Shown: positions 9,097 through 18,520, numbered from the stretch's first letter. The stretch: 64,000 nucleotides of DNA from Caryophanales bacterium UBA1188 (GCA_002310135.1 DBYK01000001.1:248001-312000); one strand, 5' to 3'. Notes: generated from the letters alone by a model not told the origin. Made by a program: numbers and translations.

Positions 9097-9768
9097 TATA
9101 CTTAATAATAATTTCTTGATTATTTCAAATGCTTTTTTAGAACTTCTTTCAACATTCAAATAATAATCTTTAGAATCTCCATCAAATGTATCACTTATAC
9201 ATTTAATAGATAATACTTCTTTTTTATGGAAATTAGATACTAAGAATATACCTGCGCTTTCCATATCACAAATACTAGCCCCAAGTGAATGCAATCTTTC
9301 TTTTTCTTCTTTTATAGATACAAACTTATCTCCACTTGCGCATACTGCATCTTTAACACTTGGTTCTATTTTTTTAACTAAATCATAGAGTTTAGTTGAA
9401 CCTCCAATTAAAGCACTACTATAGCCACTGTATTGATGTTTTAAAACATCATCTAGATTTGATACATCATAATCATAATGAATTGTGTGAGTCAAAATAA
9501 AGAGGTCTTCTACTTTTAAAGATTTATCAAGTGCGCCACTAACCCCATAATTTAAGATGTAATCACAACCTAGTGATGAAATTAAAAATTCAGTAGCGCT
9601 TGATGCATAAATAATGCCACAACCACTATTTAAAACATAAATATTATTATTACCTATTTTGGTTTTATATATTTCTCTATTTGAAATTATCTCTTTTTCT
9701 AAAGTAAAGCCAGAACTTAAAAAAGTTTTGAATTCATCTATTACCGCAATTACAATACCTATATTCAT
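9094..9768 (-). CDS. mtnN: 5'-methylthioadenosine/S-adenosylhomocysteine nucleosidase-like protein
   Basis: Member of the PNP/UDP phosphorylase fold, predicted to cleave adenine from methylthioadenosine or S-adenosylhomocysteine. Glu12, Glu170 (in CDMESAG) and Asp193 (in ISDTFDGDS) match the spacing of the three catalytic acids of MtnN; ASGDKFV lies at 144-150 and GVSGAL at 75-80. ATG 9768 gives 224 aa and has AGAGG upstream. A longer frame from 9807 would overlap pckA and lacks a better site. It follows pckA by 10 bases on the same strand, so the two are probably cotranscribed. A purine nucleoside phosphorylase role cannot be excluded. Confidence 0.8.
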   Translation of the reverse strand: MNIGIVIAVIDEFKTFLSSGFTLEKEIISNREIYKTKIGNNNIYVLNSGCGIIYASSATEFLISSLGCDYILNYGVSGALDKSLKVEDLFILTHTIHYDYDVSNLDDVLKHQYSGYSSALIGGSTKLYDLVKKIEPSVKDAVCASGDKFVSIKEEKERLHSLGASICDMESAGIFLVSNFHKKEVLSIKCISDTFDGDSKDYYLNVERSSKKAFEIIKKLLLSI

Positions 9769-9778
9769 TTTTATACCT

Positions 9779-11371
9779 CTACTTAATAATTGGTTTTGGC
9801 CCAGCACTTACAATATTTAAATCCATATCAGGATATTTAGAATTAAAATTATCCATAAATAATTTTGCGAGAGCGTTTGATGCGCTTATATATTCATCTA
9901 TTGAATCCCACGCTAAAGCTGGATCAAGTATTTCATTTGGAATACCACTTATTTCAACTGGATAATCTAAATTAAATATATCATGATGTTTAAATTTAGC
10001 ACATCTTAATGTGCCATTTAAGGCTTCTTTAACCATTTGTCTTGTGTATTCTAGTTTTATTCTTTTAGCTCCATCACTAGCTTTTCCACCAATCCAACCA
10101 GTATTGACTAGATATACATCTATTCCATATTTATCTAATCTTTCACCAAGCATATGAGCATAAATTTTAGGGTTCATTGGCATAAATGGTTCACCGAAAA
10201 GAGTTGAGAATGTTGGTTCAGGGTTTTTAACTCCTCTTTCTGTACCAGATAGTTTACTAGTAAAACCAGTAATGAAGTGATACATCGCTTGGTTTTTATT
10301 AAGTCTTGAGATTGAAGGAAGTACTCCAAATGCATCCGCAGTTAAAAATATGATAACTTTTGGAATAGGACCTACTCCTTCTTTAACTGAATTATTAATA
10401 TAATCTATTGGATATGCCACTCTTGTGTTTTCAGTTAAAGAATCATCAGAAAAATCAAATTCTTTAGTTTCTTTATTTAATATAACATTTTCAACTACTG
10501 CGCCATATCTAATCGCATTATATATATCTGGTTCACTCTCTTTACTCAAGTTAATGCATTTAGCATAACAGCCTCCCTCAAGATTGAAGATTGAATCTTC
10601 ACTAAAGCCGTGTTCATCATCCCCAATTAACATTCTTGATGGATCCGCAGATAGTGTAGTCTTCCCAGTTCCAGATAATCCAAAAAATATTGCGCTTTCA
10701 TGAGTAATAGGGTCTATATTTGCGCTACAATGCATTGGGAGGACTCCCATCTTAGTCAAACAATAATTCATTGTGGAAAATACACTTTTCTTAATCTCTC
10801 CAGCATACCCAGTTCCCGCAATTAAGATTATGTTTTCAACATAATCAATTATGATTGCGGCTTCACTATTAATCCCATATTTTTCTTTTTCTAGTTTTAA
10901 AGTTGGGCATACTAAAATAGTATAATTAGGATTATTATAATTATCTAATTCTTCTTTAGTTGGCCTAATTAAGAGTTGATGGATAAAAAGGTTTTGACTT
11001 GGAAGTTCATTTATGATTCTAAATTTTTTACTATATTTTCTATCAGCTCCAGATAATCCATCAAATATAAATAGATCTTTATCACTTAAATAATCTATTA
11101 ATCTTTCTTTTATTTTATTATAATTTTCAATGCTTATTGGAACGTTGACTTTGCCCCAGGCAATATCACTCCTTATCTCTTCTCTATCCACAATAAATTT
11201 ATCTTTAGGACTTCTTCCAGTATATTTGCCTGTAGTAACTGATAAAGCACCAGTTTTACTTAAAGCTACATCTTCTCTTTCTAAAGATAACTTAACTAAT
11301 TCATCTACATTTAAATTCCTATAGATATTTTTATTTGTCTTAAGTCCTAAATAATTTAAATCAAGGTTCAT
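9779..11371 (-). CDS. pckA: phosphoenolpyruvate carboxykinase (ATP)
   Basis: Interconverts oxaloacetate plus ATP with PEP, CO2 and ADP, a gluconeogenic or anaplerotic cytosolic step. GRSPKD (52-57), the P-loop GLSGTGKTT (231-239) and the metal-binding IGDDEH (249-254) identify the ATP-dependent family; 530 aa is the expected size. The start at ATG 11371 has AGAGGTAGG upstream. A 22-codon extension to 11437 lacks family support. The mtnN-like gene follows immediately. Confidence 0.95.
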   Translation of the reverse strand: MNLDLNYLGLKTNKNIYRNLNVDELVKLSLEREDVALSKTGALSVTTGKYTGRSPKDKFIVDREEIRSDIAWGKVNVPISIENYNKIKERLIDYLSDKDLFIFDGLSGADRKYSKKFRIINELPSQNLFIHQLLIRPTKEELDNYNNPNYTILVCPTLKLEKEKYGINSEAAIIIDYVENIILIAGTGYAGEIKKSVFSTMNYCLTKMGVLPMHCSANIDPITHESAIFFGLSGTGKTTLSADPSRMLIGDDEHGFSEDSIFNLEGGCYAKCINLSKESEPDIYNAIRYGAVVENVILNKETKEFDFSDDSLTENTRVAYPIDYINNSVKEGVGPIPKVIIFLTADAFGVLPSISRLNKNQAMYHFITGFTSKLSGTERGVKNPEPTFSTLFGEPFMPMNPKIYAHMLGERLDKYGIDVYLVNTGWIGGKASDGAKRIKLEYTRQMVKEALNGTLRCAKFKHHDIFNLDYPVEISGIPNEILDPALAWDSIDEYISASNALAKLFMDNFNSKYPDMDLNIVSAGPKPIIK

Positions 11372-11460
11372 AATGCTTCCTACCTCTAAAAATAAATATA
11401 TTACTATTATGTCATTATTTTTAGAAAAATAAAGCATTTAATAGAAATTTAGATATTTAT

Positions 11461-11488
11461 AAAGAAAAAGAGTGAATTATCTTCACTC
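11461..11488 (-). terminator. terminator of the metallophosphoesterase gene
   Basis: A 7-bp stem GAGTGAA/TTCACTC (11470-11476, 11482-11488) is followed on the minus strand by TTTTTCTTT, directly after the stop codon. Confidence 0.8.
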
Positions 11489-11489
11489 T

Positions 11490-13187
11490 TTAACTTAAAG
11501 GATATGTGTGTTCGCTTTTTAATTCATCAGTTGAAAAGATATTACAGCTATCAACTACTTTTCCTTTACTATTTACGAATTTTATAGTTTGTCTATTATT
11601 TACAAAATCTACATTTATATATGTGCCTATATATGTTTTAGAACCATGACCATTTGAATCTCCCGCTTGGATTTCACCAGGTTTACCTACCATTACACCT
11701 AAGAAGTCGAAATCAGTTAGATATCCTTTCTTTGAATATTTCTCACCAGATGGATCATAATTTGTATTGTAATAGATTGGGACATTTGACTCTACTACTC
11801 CAGGTTCAAATAAGTTTATATCGTGTTGGTGACCACATAGTAAGATATCAATATTCATATCATTTAATAGTTCAGTCCATCTATTTTTATATGATTCATG
11901 GTTAACTCTATAATTAACTAGTTGAATTGGAATATGACATACAACCAATGTGTAATCATATAAATTATATTCATGAGACGCTTTTATTTCTTCTAAGAAT
12001 AAAGTCTGTTCATCTCTATAGAGATCATATTTATCAGTTCCATAACATTCCCACCAATCATCATCGTGATCTTCGCCTAAATCTAGCACTATTCCATAAA
12101 TATTAGATAGTCTAAATGTGTAATAAAATTTTTGATTCTTTGATCCTACATATTTATATAAAGTTTCAGAATATTCACCTTTACATTCGTGGTTTCCTCT
12201 TGCGTATACAACTGGCTTTTCACCTTTAGTTATTCTTGATGAAATATGATTAGTCGCATTTGCGTAGAATTCACTATCAACGCATGATGTGATATCACCA
12301 ACTATAACTAAAAAATCAATTGTCTTATCATATTCTGACACCTTTACTGCAGGATTAAATGCTTCATGCACATCAGATAAAGCTAAATAATTTATTCCAT
12401 CGGTGATATCTACAGGTTTAAAGCTGTGTTTAATAGATATAATCTTACCTTTATATCCGCCAAATGGACCTCTATATATCATTTTTTGAGCGTATATTGT
12501 ATATTCTTTAGCGCTATCTAGTTTTTCTTGTGGGACTATAATTTTATGGACTTTATCATTTGATTTCATGCTTCCAGCATATAAATCATAATATTTTTCA
12601 CCACCAACTTCAACCCAGGCAATAGATTTATCATTAGTTGAATAAACTATTTGATATTCATCTTCTACAGCATATACAACAGAATCAAATGTGAAATAAT
12701 TAATTTTAATATCAAATCCTAAAACAATAGTGAATACTAATGCAACAGTAGATATTAAAATTTTCACAATTTTTGATTCTACATTAAAGAATAAAATTAG
12801 TAAGAATAATATGAATACAAGTGATATGCATAATGATTTTAAGAAATTAGGGAAAATGAAATAGAAATAATCATTTGCGCCTAAGAAATATATTACTAGT
12901 AATATTATTATAAAGAATAAATCTAAGCTAAAAGATGTAATCCAAGGCCATTTCTTTTCTTTTTTATTTAAGAATAACATCAAAAAAGAAAATATAAATG
13001 ATAAAAATGCGAGTATCGTAAAAATAAGTCCAACATTCATCACAAAAAATGATGGGTTCTTTTCAGCTCCAAGCGCTTTACTTATTCCGCTCCAGCAAGG
13101 CCTATAGGCAAGAAACATTAAAGCGGTTAAAAGACTAATAAATGAAGCAATTATCATAAGTAAATTCTTCTTTAAATATTTAATCAT
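11490..13187 (-). CDS. membrane-anchored calcineurin-like metallophosphoesterase
   Basis: The N-terminal part (about 1-160) has five hydrophobic segments. Residues 165-260 look like a beta-rich domain of the purple-acid-phosphatase/fibronectin III kind. The metallophosphoesterase domain follows with SDVHE near 271-275, VGDITS near 296-301, GNHE at 331-334, CHIP near 424 and GHQHD near 455, which together supply the two-metal ligands. The catalytic domain is probably extracellular. Family members cleave phosphomonoesters or diesters; the substrate here is unknown. It is followed by its own terminator and preceded by the polymerase-like gene on the same strand with 68 bp between. Confidence 0.82.
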   Translation of the reverse strand: MIKYLKKNLLMIIASFISLLTALMFLAYRPCWSGISKALGAEKNPSFFVMNVGLIFTILAFLSFIFSFLMLFLNKKEKKWPWITSFSLDLFFIIILLVIYFLGANDYFYFIFPNFLKSLCISLVFILFLLILFFNVESKIVKILISTVALVFTIVLGFDIKINYFTFDSVVYAVEDEYQIVYSTNDKSIAWVEVGGEKYYDLYAGSMKSNDKVHKIIVPQEKLDSAKEYTIYAQKMIYRGPFGGYKGKIISIKHSFKPVDITDGINYLALSDVHEAFNPAVKVSEYDKTIDFLVIVGDITSCVDSEFYANATNHISSRITKGEKPVVYARGNHECKGEYSETLYKYVGSKNQKFYYTFRLSNIYGIVLDLGEDHDDDWWECYGTDKYDLYRDEQTLFLEEIKASHEYNLYDYTLVVCHIPIQLVNYRVNHESYKNRWTELLNDMNIDILLCGHQHDINLFEPGVVESNVPIYYNTNYDPSGEKYSKKGYLTDFDFLGVMVGKPGEIQAGDSNGHGSKTYIGTYINVDFVNNRQTIKFVNSKGKVVDSCNIFSTDELKSEHTYPLS

Positions 13188-13222
13188 GTTTATACCATCC
13201 TTTAATTCTATTTTACACTATT

Positions 13223-13257
13223 AAAAATAAAAAATCTCTTTTGTTTTAAAAGAGATT
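13223..13257 (-). terminator. terminator of the Wzy-like gene
   Basis: A perfect 10-bp stem (AATCTCTTTT and complement, 13233-13242 and 13248-13257) with a 5-nt loop is followed on the minus strand by TTTTATTTTT. It overlaps the stop codon region of the upstream gene. Confidence 0.8.
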
Positions 13258-14692
13258 AATTATTAGATCTATTAATTATTATTCCATTATATAATGCGAG
13301 CAAAATTGAATATTCCATAGTAGGTCCTAAATTGAATAAGTGACAATCAAGAAGTGATGATAAAATTAAACCTAAAATGCTTAAGAATATAAATATTTCT
13401 TCTTCTTTAGGCTTTTTAAAGAGTGGAGTAATAGTTGATACCCTATGGATTAAATAAGTGATTATTCCAAATAATCCAGAAGAAGATAATATCTGAACTA
13501 TAGTATTATGATATCTCGCTGGGACAAAGCCAGTTTGAAGGTATGGGGCAGAATGAATTTCAAGACTAAAGAATCCAACTCCAAATAATTTATTGTTTAA
13601 AAACTGATCTATTCCATATTTATATATAGTTAATCTTCCAGAAGATATTGCGTCTAAATCTTCTTTAAGTAATGTATTTAAAATTGGTTCAACTACTTTA
13701 TCTATATATTTTTTAAATATGAAATAAGATAATATAGATAAAGATACTAAAATTAATAGAGTGATTATATTTATTAATCTTCTTTTTCTCTTAGAATATA
13801 TAATTATAAGCACAATGCTTATAATGAATAATAAAATAATTGTGAGTATTGCGGCTCTAGATAAAGTGAACACTACACTAATTAAATTTATAAATAAGAA
13901 TGGAAGATATAAAAATCCAAATCTTTTCTTAATTGATAAATAAGCACTAGATACTGTAGAAAGGGTGAGTGCTCCACCGATATTATTATCTATTCCCCAG
14001 CCAGTATAGATAAATGATTTATTTACTTCACCATTGAATATATTTTCTAATCCTTGAGATAAATATATATGGGCTAGTTCAATAGTTAAAACTATTCCAA
14101 ATACTAAAAGAAGATATGCGAAATAATCAACTCTTAATTTAGTAAAATCTATAGTAAGCATTAATACTAAATATGGAATAATAAATAGTCCACCAAGCAC
14201 TAAACTATAATATATTGTATTAGAATTATAAAATTCAGTTAACGCCCCACCTAGCACAAAAGATATGGACATTAAAACTAAAGATATTATAAATCTTAAA
14301 TTTCTTTTTCTGTCCTTTTTAATTATAAAATCTAATATTATTCTAATTAATAATAAACTAAAAATAATAGTGAAATATAAATACAAAGTATTTATAAATT
14401 CTATATTATTAAATATAGATGTATTAGTTTGATAATCATTATTAATTCTACTAATAGTAATATATCCAAAAAAAAGTGGTGGAATAATAGGAGTTAAGTC
14501 ATCTAAAAAAATAAATGGAATGATAAGCCCAAATAAAGTGAACAATTTTAAAGTCAATATTTCCATTCCATATATATTAGATATTAAAGTAATAATTCCT
14601 ATTAAGGCAATATAAAAAATAGATGAGAAAAACCATCTTATAGCCTTATATACCTTACTCTTTTCTATCTCCTTAAATATATATACCAACAT
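13256..14692 (-). CDS. O-antigen ligase/polymerase-like membrane protein
   Basis: The 478 residues contain about 12 hydrophobic segments and a large polar loop late in the sequence. The loop contains the pattern SGRLTIYKYGIDQFLNNKLFG followed by GFVPARYHNTIVQILSSSG, which resembles the R-x-x-x and H-N motif region of WaaL/Wzy-type proteins that join polysaccharide units or ligate them to acceptors. No sugar-nucleotide or transferase gene adjoins it, so it is an isolated copy distinct from the Wzy inside the polysaccharide locus at 30.7-32.0 kb. Its acceptor is unknown. Confidence 0.7.
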   Translation of the reverse strand: MLVYIFKEIEKSKVYKAIRWFFSSIFYIALIGIITLISNIYGMEILTLKLFTLFGLIIPFIFLDDLTPIIPPLFFGYITISRINNDYQTNTSIFNNIEFINTLYLYFTIIFSLLLIRIILDFIIKKDRKRNLRFIISLVLMSISFVLGGALTEFYNSNTIYYSLVLGGLFIIPYLVLMLTIDFTKLRVDYFAYLLLVFGIVLTIELAHIYLSQGLENIFNGEVNKSFIYTGWGIDNNIGGALTLSTVSSAYLSIKKRFGFLYLPFLFINLISVVFTLSRAAILTIILLFIISIVLIIIYSKRKRRLINIITLLILVSLSILSYFIFKKYIDKVVEPILNTLLKEDLDAISSGRLTIYKYGIDQFLNNKLFGVGFFSLEIHSAPYLQTGFVPARYHNTIVQILSSSGLFGIITYLIHRVSTITPLFKKPKEEEIFIFLSILGLILSSLLDCHLFNLGPTMEYSILLALYNGIIINRSNN

Positions 14693-14833
14693 ATATAAAT
14701 ATTATATTTTAGGATACATAAAAAATCAAATGAGAGGGTTAAATAATAATATATAAAAATTATTTATTCACATTTTTTATATTTTATTTACACGAATTTA
14801 TATTTATAATATCTAATGAGGGGTTATACTTAT

Positions 14834-15895
14834 ATGAATATAATCAATATCAATACAAGAGAAAGTTATGATTGTATAGTTGGAGAGGGTCTTATTTCAT
14901 TGGTGCCTTCTTTAATTAATGATTTAACTATAAATTCAAACATAGCTTTAATAACTGATGATATAGTAGATAAATTGTACGCTGATTCTTTATTTAATGA
15001 TCTAAAGAAAAATAGAAAACTAAAGACTATAAAGTTGGTTATTAAATCAGGAGAAAAATCAAAAAACAAAGAAACTCTTTTTAATATATTAGAATTCTTA
15101 GGTGATAATAATTTTAATAGGAGTGATTATCTTATTTCGCTTGGTGGAGGAGTGGTTGGTGATATAGTTGGTCTTTCAAGTGCACTTTACATGAGAGGAA
15201 TTAATTATATTCAAATACCTACTACACTTCTTTCAATGGTTGATTCCGCAATAGGTGGTAAAACTGGAATAGATTTAAAATCAGGTAAAAACTTAGTAGG
15301 AGCCTTTAAAGAGCCTAAGATGGTTATATGTGACATAAATATTATTAAAGATTTACCTTCTTCTATCTTTAAAGAAGGTATGGCTGAAGTAATTAAATGT
15401 GATATTATAGGCAATCTTGGGATAAAGAATAATATTTTAAATAATGAAATAAAAGATAATATAGAATCTATAATTAATAAATGCCTATATCTTAAAAAAG
15501 ATATAGTTGAAAAAGATGAATTTGAAACAAATGGACTAAGGAAAGTATTAAATCTAGGTCATACTATAGCTCATTCGATTGAGGCAATAAGTAATTATTC
15601 TATATCACATGGTAATGCAGTTGGAATGGGATTATTAATAGAATCAAAGATATCTTATGAACTAGGTATCATAAATAAAGAAACATTAGATGAAATTATA
15701 AATATACTAAAGATATCTAATTTAATATTTGATTTAAAATATGATATAGATGAACTTATATCATTTATGAAGAATGATAAGAAAAATAATGATGAACTAA
15801 TATCATTTATATTAATAGAATCATTTGGAAATATAAAAGAAATAAAACTAAATGAAAAAGAATTAAAAAATATATTAAATAAGATAATGAAATAA
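14834..15895 (+). CDS. aroB: 3-dehydroquinate synthase
   Basis: Converts DAHP to 3-dehydroquinate, the second shikimate-pathway step, using NAD and a divalent metal. SLGGGVVGDIVGLSSALYMRG, PTTLLSMVDSAIGGKTG, KEGMAEVIKCD and the metal-binding GHTIAHSIE and HGNAVGMG are all present. ATG 14834 gives 353 aa and has GAGGGG ten bases upstream; ATG 14816 would put that site inside the gene. No other shikimate gene is in the window. TATAAT at 14805-14810 is a possible -10 element without a good -35. Confidence 0.93.
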   Translation: MNIININTRESYDCIVGEGLISLVPSLINDLTINSNIALITDDIVDKLYADSLFNDLKKNRKLKTIKLVIKSGEKSKNKETLFNILEFLGDNNFNRSDYLISLGGGVVGDIVGLSSALYMRGINYIQIPTTLLSMVDSAIGGKTGIDLKSGKNLVGAFKEPKMVICDINIIKDLPSSIFKEGMAEVIKCDIIGNLGIKNNILNNEIKDNIESIINKCLYLKKDIVEKDEFETNGLRKVLNLGHTIAHSIEAISNYSISHGNAVGMGLLIESKISYELGIINKETLDEIINILKISNLIFDLKYDIDELISFMKNDKKNNDELISFILIESFGNIKEIKLNEKELKNILNKIMK

Positions 15896-15922
15896 AAGAA
15901 GAGACACGTCTCTTCTTTTATT
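15891..15922. terminator. bidirectional terminator after aroB
   Basis: A 14-bp near-perfect palindrome centred on GAGACACGTCTC has A-rich left and T-rich right flanks, so it can end transcription from aroB on plus and from the 129-residue gene on minus. Confidence 0.85.
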
Positions 15923-16307
15923 CTTTTATATTATTTATTTCTTTATTTGCAACTTCAAGAAGTGCGGATAAGACTTTCATCATATCCTTAAATGAATATT
16001 TTAATTCATCATCAAGAGATAGTGGCAATTTAGGTATATTTTCAATACCAATTAATATTTCAGGGAATACTAAATCTATTCCAATTATTTTAGTTGCACC
16101 TTCAGTTATTCTTTTTTTAGTATCATCATGAAGATTTAAAAATAAATCTTTTACAGTATTATTAACTTGTGAAGGCTTACCTAAAGCTTTTAGATAAAAT
16201 TTTAAAGCATAAAATCCATTTATTAAAGCAGGATAGTCTTTTTCATTAGAATAAATATTATAGAAGTTATTTCCAATAGATATCAGTTCTTTTTTAAATA
16301 TAGTCAT
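15918..16307 (-). CDS. uncharacterised 129-residue protein
   Basis: I do not recognise this protein. It has no membrane segment or signal peptide and reads as a mixed alpha-helical cytosolic protein with a leucine-rich C-terminus (SFKDMMKVLSALLEVANK). It lies 33 bases downstream of the CapF-like gene on the same strand, so the two probably form an operon ending at the shared aroB terminator. It does not look like the missing cupin domain of the neighbouring reductase. Confidence 0.6.
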   Translation of the reverse strand: MTIFKKELISIGNNFYNIYSNEKDYPALINGFYALKFYLKALGKPSQVNNTVKDLFLNLHDDTKKRITEGATKIIGIDLVFPEILIGIENIPKLPLSLDDELKYSFKDMMKVLSALLEVANKEINNIKE

Positions 16308-16340
16308 AGTTATTTATATACTCCTTATATCAAATATATT

Positions 16341-17147
16341 TTAATATATTTTTGAATAATAAAGATATAAAGAATATAATTTTTTCTTAAATTTATCATT
16401 ATTTATATTTATATGTGAATTATTCTTAAAATCATTTAATAAATTAATTATTTCATTATATGATTTTTTATATGTGTTTGGAATATATGAATATTTACCA
16501 TTAATATCATCTATTAGATTTAATCCATCATAATCACATCTTTTTTCTTTATTTTCTAATAAATCAAACATACCTTCTATAAAATCATCAATATATAGAT
16601 ATTCTTTTTTAAGATCTCTATCTTTTATTTCATATTCTATATCATTTGCTACAGTATAACAGATAGTGCTTAAAGTAGAATTTGAAAATGGTTTAGCTTT
16701 ACTCATCACATTAGGAAGTCTATATATTGATACTTTTGTGTTAAATTCTATGCTATAACTAAATAATAAATCTTCTCCCATCTTCTTACTTCTTCCATAA
16801 TCATTATCATACCAGTGAATAAGGGATGCTTGAATGGTAGATGCATACATTATAGGAGATTTATTATTATGTTTTTTAAGTGATTCTATTAAAGTTTTAG
16901 TAAAGAGATAATTAGAATTATAATATTCTTCTTTGTTAGTTGGTTTGAATACTCCAACTAAGTTGAAGATGAAATCAGCTTTAGATGAATATAAATCTAA
17001 ATCTTTTTCATCTCCTTTATCATATTCAAATATATCATCTATTTTTATATTAGGTCTTGATTTATTTATACCTTCTTTTATTTCTTTTAATCTCTTAACA
17101 AGCTCTAGTCCTATAGTACCTTTTGCGCCTGTGACTAATATATTCAT
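16341..17147 (-). CDS. NAD-dependent epimerase/reductase, CapF/WbjC-like, lacking the cupin domain
   Basis: Short-chain dehydrogenase fold with the nucleotide loop GAKGTIG at residues 7-13 and the catalytic YxxxK at Tyr117-Lys121 (YGRSKKMGEDLL). The segments IYRLPNV and ICYTVANDI closely follow CapF, which makes UDP-N-acetyl-talosamine-type precursors of N-acetyl-fucosamine. CapF homologues are about 370 aa with a C-terminal cupin epimerase domain; this protein ends at 268 aa and has no cupin. It may act only as a reductase or on another nucleotide sugar. It shares a likely operon with the downstream 129-residue gene. Confidence 0.7.
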   Translation of the reverse strand: MNILVTGAKGTIGLELVKRLKEIKEGINKSRPNIKIDDIFEYDKGDEKDLDLYSSKADFIFNLVGVFKPTNKEEYYNSNYLFTKTLIESLKKHNNKSPIMYASTIQASLIHWYDNDYGRSKKMGEDLLFSYSIEFNTKVSIYRLPNVMSKAKPFSNSTLSTICYTVANDIEYEIKDRDLKKEYLYIDDFIEGMFDLLENKEKRCDYDGLNLIDDINGKYSYIPNTYKKSYNEIINLLNDFKNNSHININNDKFKKKLYSLYLYYSKIY

Positions 17148-17321
17148 TCTTAACTCCGTTCTTATTTAATAATTATCTTAGAGTTAGTTGTCTTTTAGTA
17201 TTTAATAATATCTTTATAAAAATATATAATAATGTTTTAATAATTAAAAAAACAATATTTTTTGATGTATTATAAATATAAAATACGTCTTTTGTTTGTT
17301 TTAAATGTGAAAAATATAATT

Positions 17322-17353
17322 AAAAAATCAATATTTACAAAGAAAGATATTGA
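17322..17353 (-). terminator. probable terminator of the DUF4145 gene
   Basis: A 7-bp stem TCAATAT/ATATTGA (17328-17334, 17347-17353) is followed on the minus strand by TTTTTTAATT, 13 bases after the stop codon. The loop is 12 nt, so it is a moderate candidate. Confidence 0.6.
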
Positions 17354-17365
17354 AAAAACATAATA

Positions 17366-18169
17366 TCATTGTATCATTATATTGCAAGATATCTTGTAAA
17401 ATGCGACTTGTGAAAGACCGTCGGATGAAATAAAGCCGTTTGGATTCGATTTACCCAAGTGTAAAATTGATATTTGATTAAAGGCATATTTACGTATGCT
17501 TTTTTCTATATTGCAAATATAGTTCTTCTTTTTAATATATGATTCAATAGAGCCTAAAGACAACATAATTAATTGTTTTAAATCATCTAATTTTATATCT
17601 TTATGTTTATTTTTATAATGTGCAAAATCATTTCCAATCCAAGATGCTTTTAATAATAGTTGTTTTGTTTCCTCATCAGGAGAATAACAATTGACACATT
17701 GGGATAAAGTCATATTGGATATTTTCTCAGCGTCATTAGGATTATATTTGATTGCAAAATCCTTGATTAAAAATTCAAACGCTCTTCTATAACCAACTCC
17801 TATAATCTCTTTACATCCTGCTTGTTCGGCTATATATGTATCATTATAAATATCGACAAATCTTTTGCTGACTTCTTTAATTTCATCAGAAAAATTCTTA
17901 GTTTGATTATTGCCAATTACCCTAAAAGGATGCAATATTTCATCATTAATTGTTTCATAATAAGAATCTGAACCTATTTCATAAAATGCAAAAATTAAGT
18001 CATCACATATAGGGCATTGATATGTGACTATAATACGATTTATATCATTGTATTTATAAATAAATTTATTTATTGTCTTAGGATCAATACCACACTTACA
18101 TATAGAACAAGTATTTGGTTTAATAACTAAAAACGAGTTATTATTAACTTTAATTTTTTCTTTATTCAT
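17366..18169 (-). CDS. DUF4145-domain protein with N-terminal cysteine pairs
   Basis: The N-terminus has CSICKC at 21-26 and CPIC at 52-55, a probable zinc ribbon. Residues about 95-225 fit DUF4145, with GVGYRRAFEFLIKDF and WIGNDFAHYKNKH as its two recognisable helices. DUF4145 occurs alone and in restriction and other defence loci; its activity is not established. It lies downstream of the Pycsar-AbiH genes on the same strand but is separated from them by a terminator and 351 bp, so it is probably its own transcript. Like them it is poor in the TGCG/CGCA tetramer typical of core genes here. Confidence 0.65.
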   Translation of the reverse strand: MNKEKIKVNNNSFLVIKPNTCSICKCGIDPKTINKFIYKYNDINRIIVTYQCPICDDLIFAFYEIGSDSYYETINDEILHPFRVIGNNQTKNFSDEIKEVSKRFVDIYNDTYIAEQAGCKEIIGVGYRRAFEFLIKDFAIKYNPNDAEKISNMTLSQCVNCYSPDEETKQLLLKASWIGNDFAHYKNKHKDIKLDDLKQLIMLSLGSIESYIKKKNYICNIEKSIRKYAFNQISILHLGKSNPNGFISSDGLSQVAFYKISCNIMIQ

Positions 18170-18241
18170 AAAAATTCTCCATTATAACTAATGATTTTAT
18201 TTTTAGATATTAATTCTCGACTGTAAAGTAAAAACATTAGC

Positions 18242-18276
18242 ATAATCAATAATTGTCATTTCTTATTATTGATTAT
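18242..18276. repeat. 12-bp inverted repeat upstream of the DUF4145 gene
   Basis: ATAATCAATAAT (18242-18253) and its exact complement (18265-18276) are separated by 11 bp. There is no T-run after either arm, so it looks more like an operator or a structured leader than a terminator. It lies about 75-105 bp before the DUF4145 start. Confidence 0.55.
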
Positions 18277-18411
18277 ACGTAAAACCTTTTTTGGAGCAAA
18301 AATAATTATGTTAAAAGAATCACTATCTGTAATTGCATTATAACATACATATGTTTCTTTATTAATAAAACTGCATAAATAAAATAACTACATTATTGGA
18401 AAATTAAGCGT

Positions 18412-18449
18412 CAATAAAAATATAATACCCTGATATATGTCAGGGTATT
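18412..18449 (-). terminator. terminator of the AbiH-Pycsar operon
   Basis: A perfect 10-bp stem AATACCCTGA/TCAGGGTATT (18424-18433, 18440-18449) with a 6-nt loop is followed on minus by ATATTTTTATTG. It is 70 bp past the pycTM stop and one of the most GC-rich hairpins in the area. Confidence 0.7.
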
Positions 18450-18520
18450 ATTGGGCTATTTGTTTTTTAAGGTAGATAGTTGTATATACCTACAAACTAA
18501 CTTTCATTTTAAAGAACCAT

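Larger units (their letters stand above)
18170..18520. other. intergenic region between DUF4145 gene and pycTM
   Basis: No coding frame is evident. It holds the terminator hairpin after pycTM and a 12-bp inverted repeat in front of the DUF4145 gene, both listed separately. The rest is AT-rich without recognised elements. Confidence 0.5.

Noticed and set aside
15918..16307. The 129-residue gene as the split-off cupin half of CapF
   Set aside because: Its sequence is helical, lacks cupin beta motifs and metal-binding histidines, and is preceded by a normal intergenic gap.
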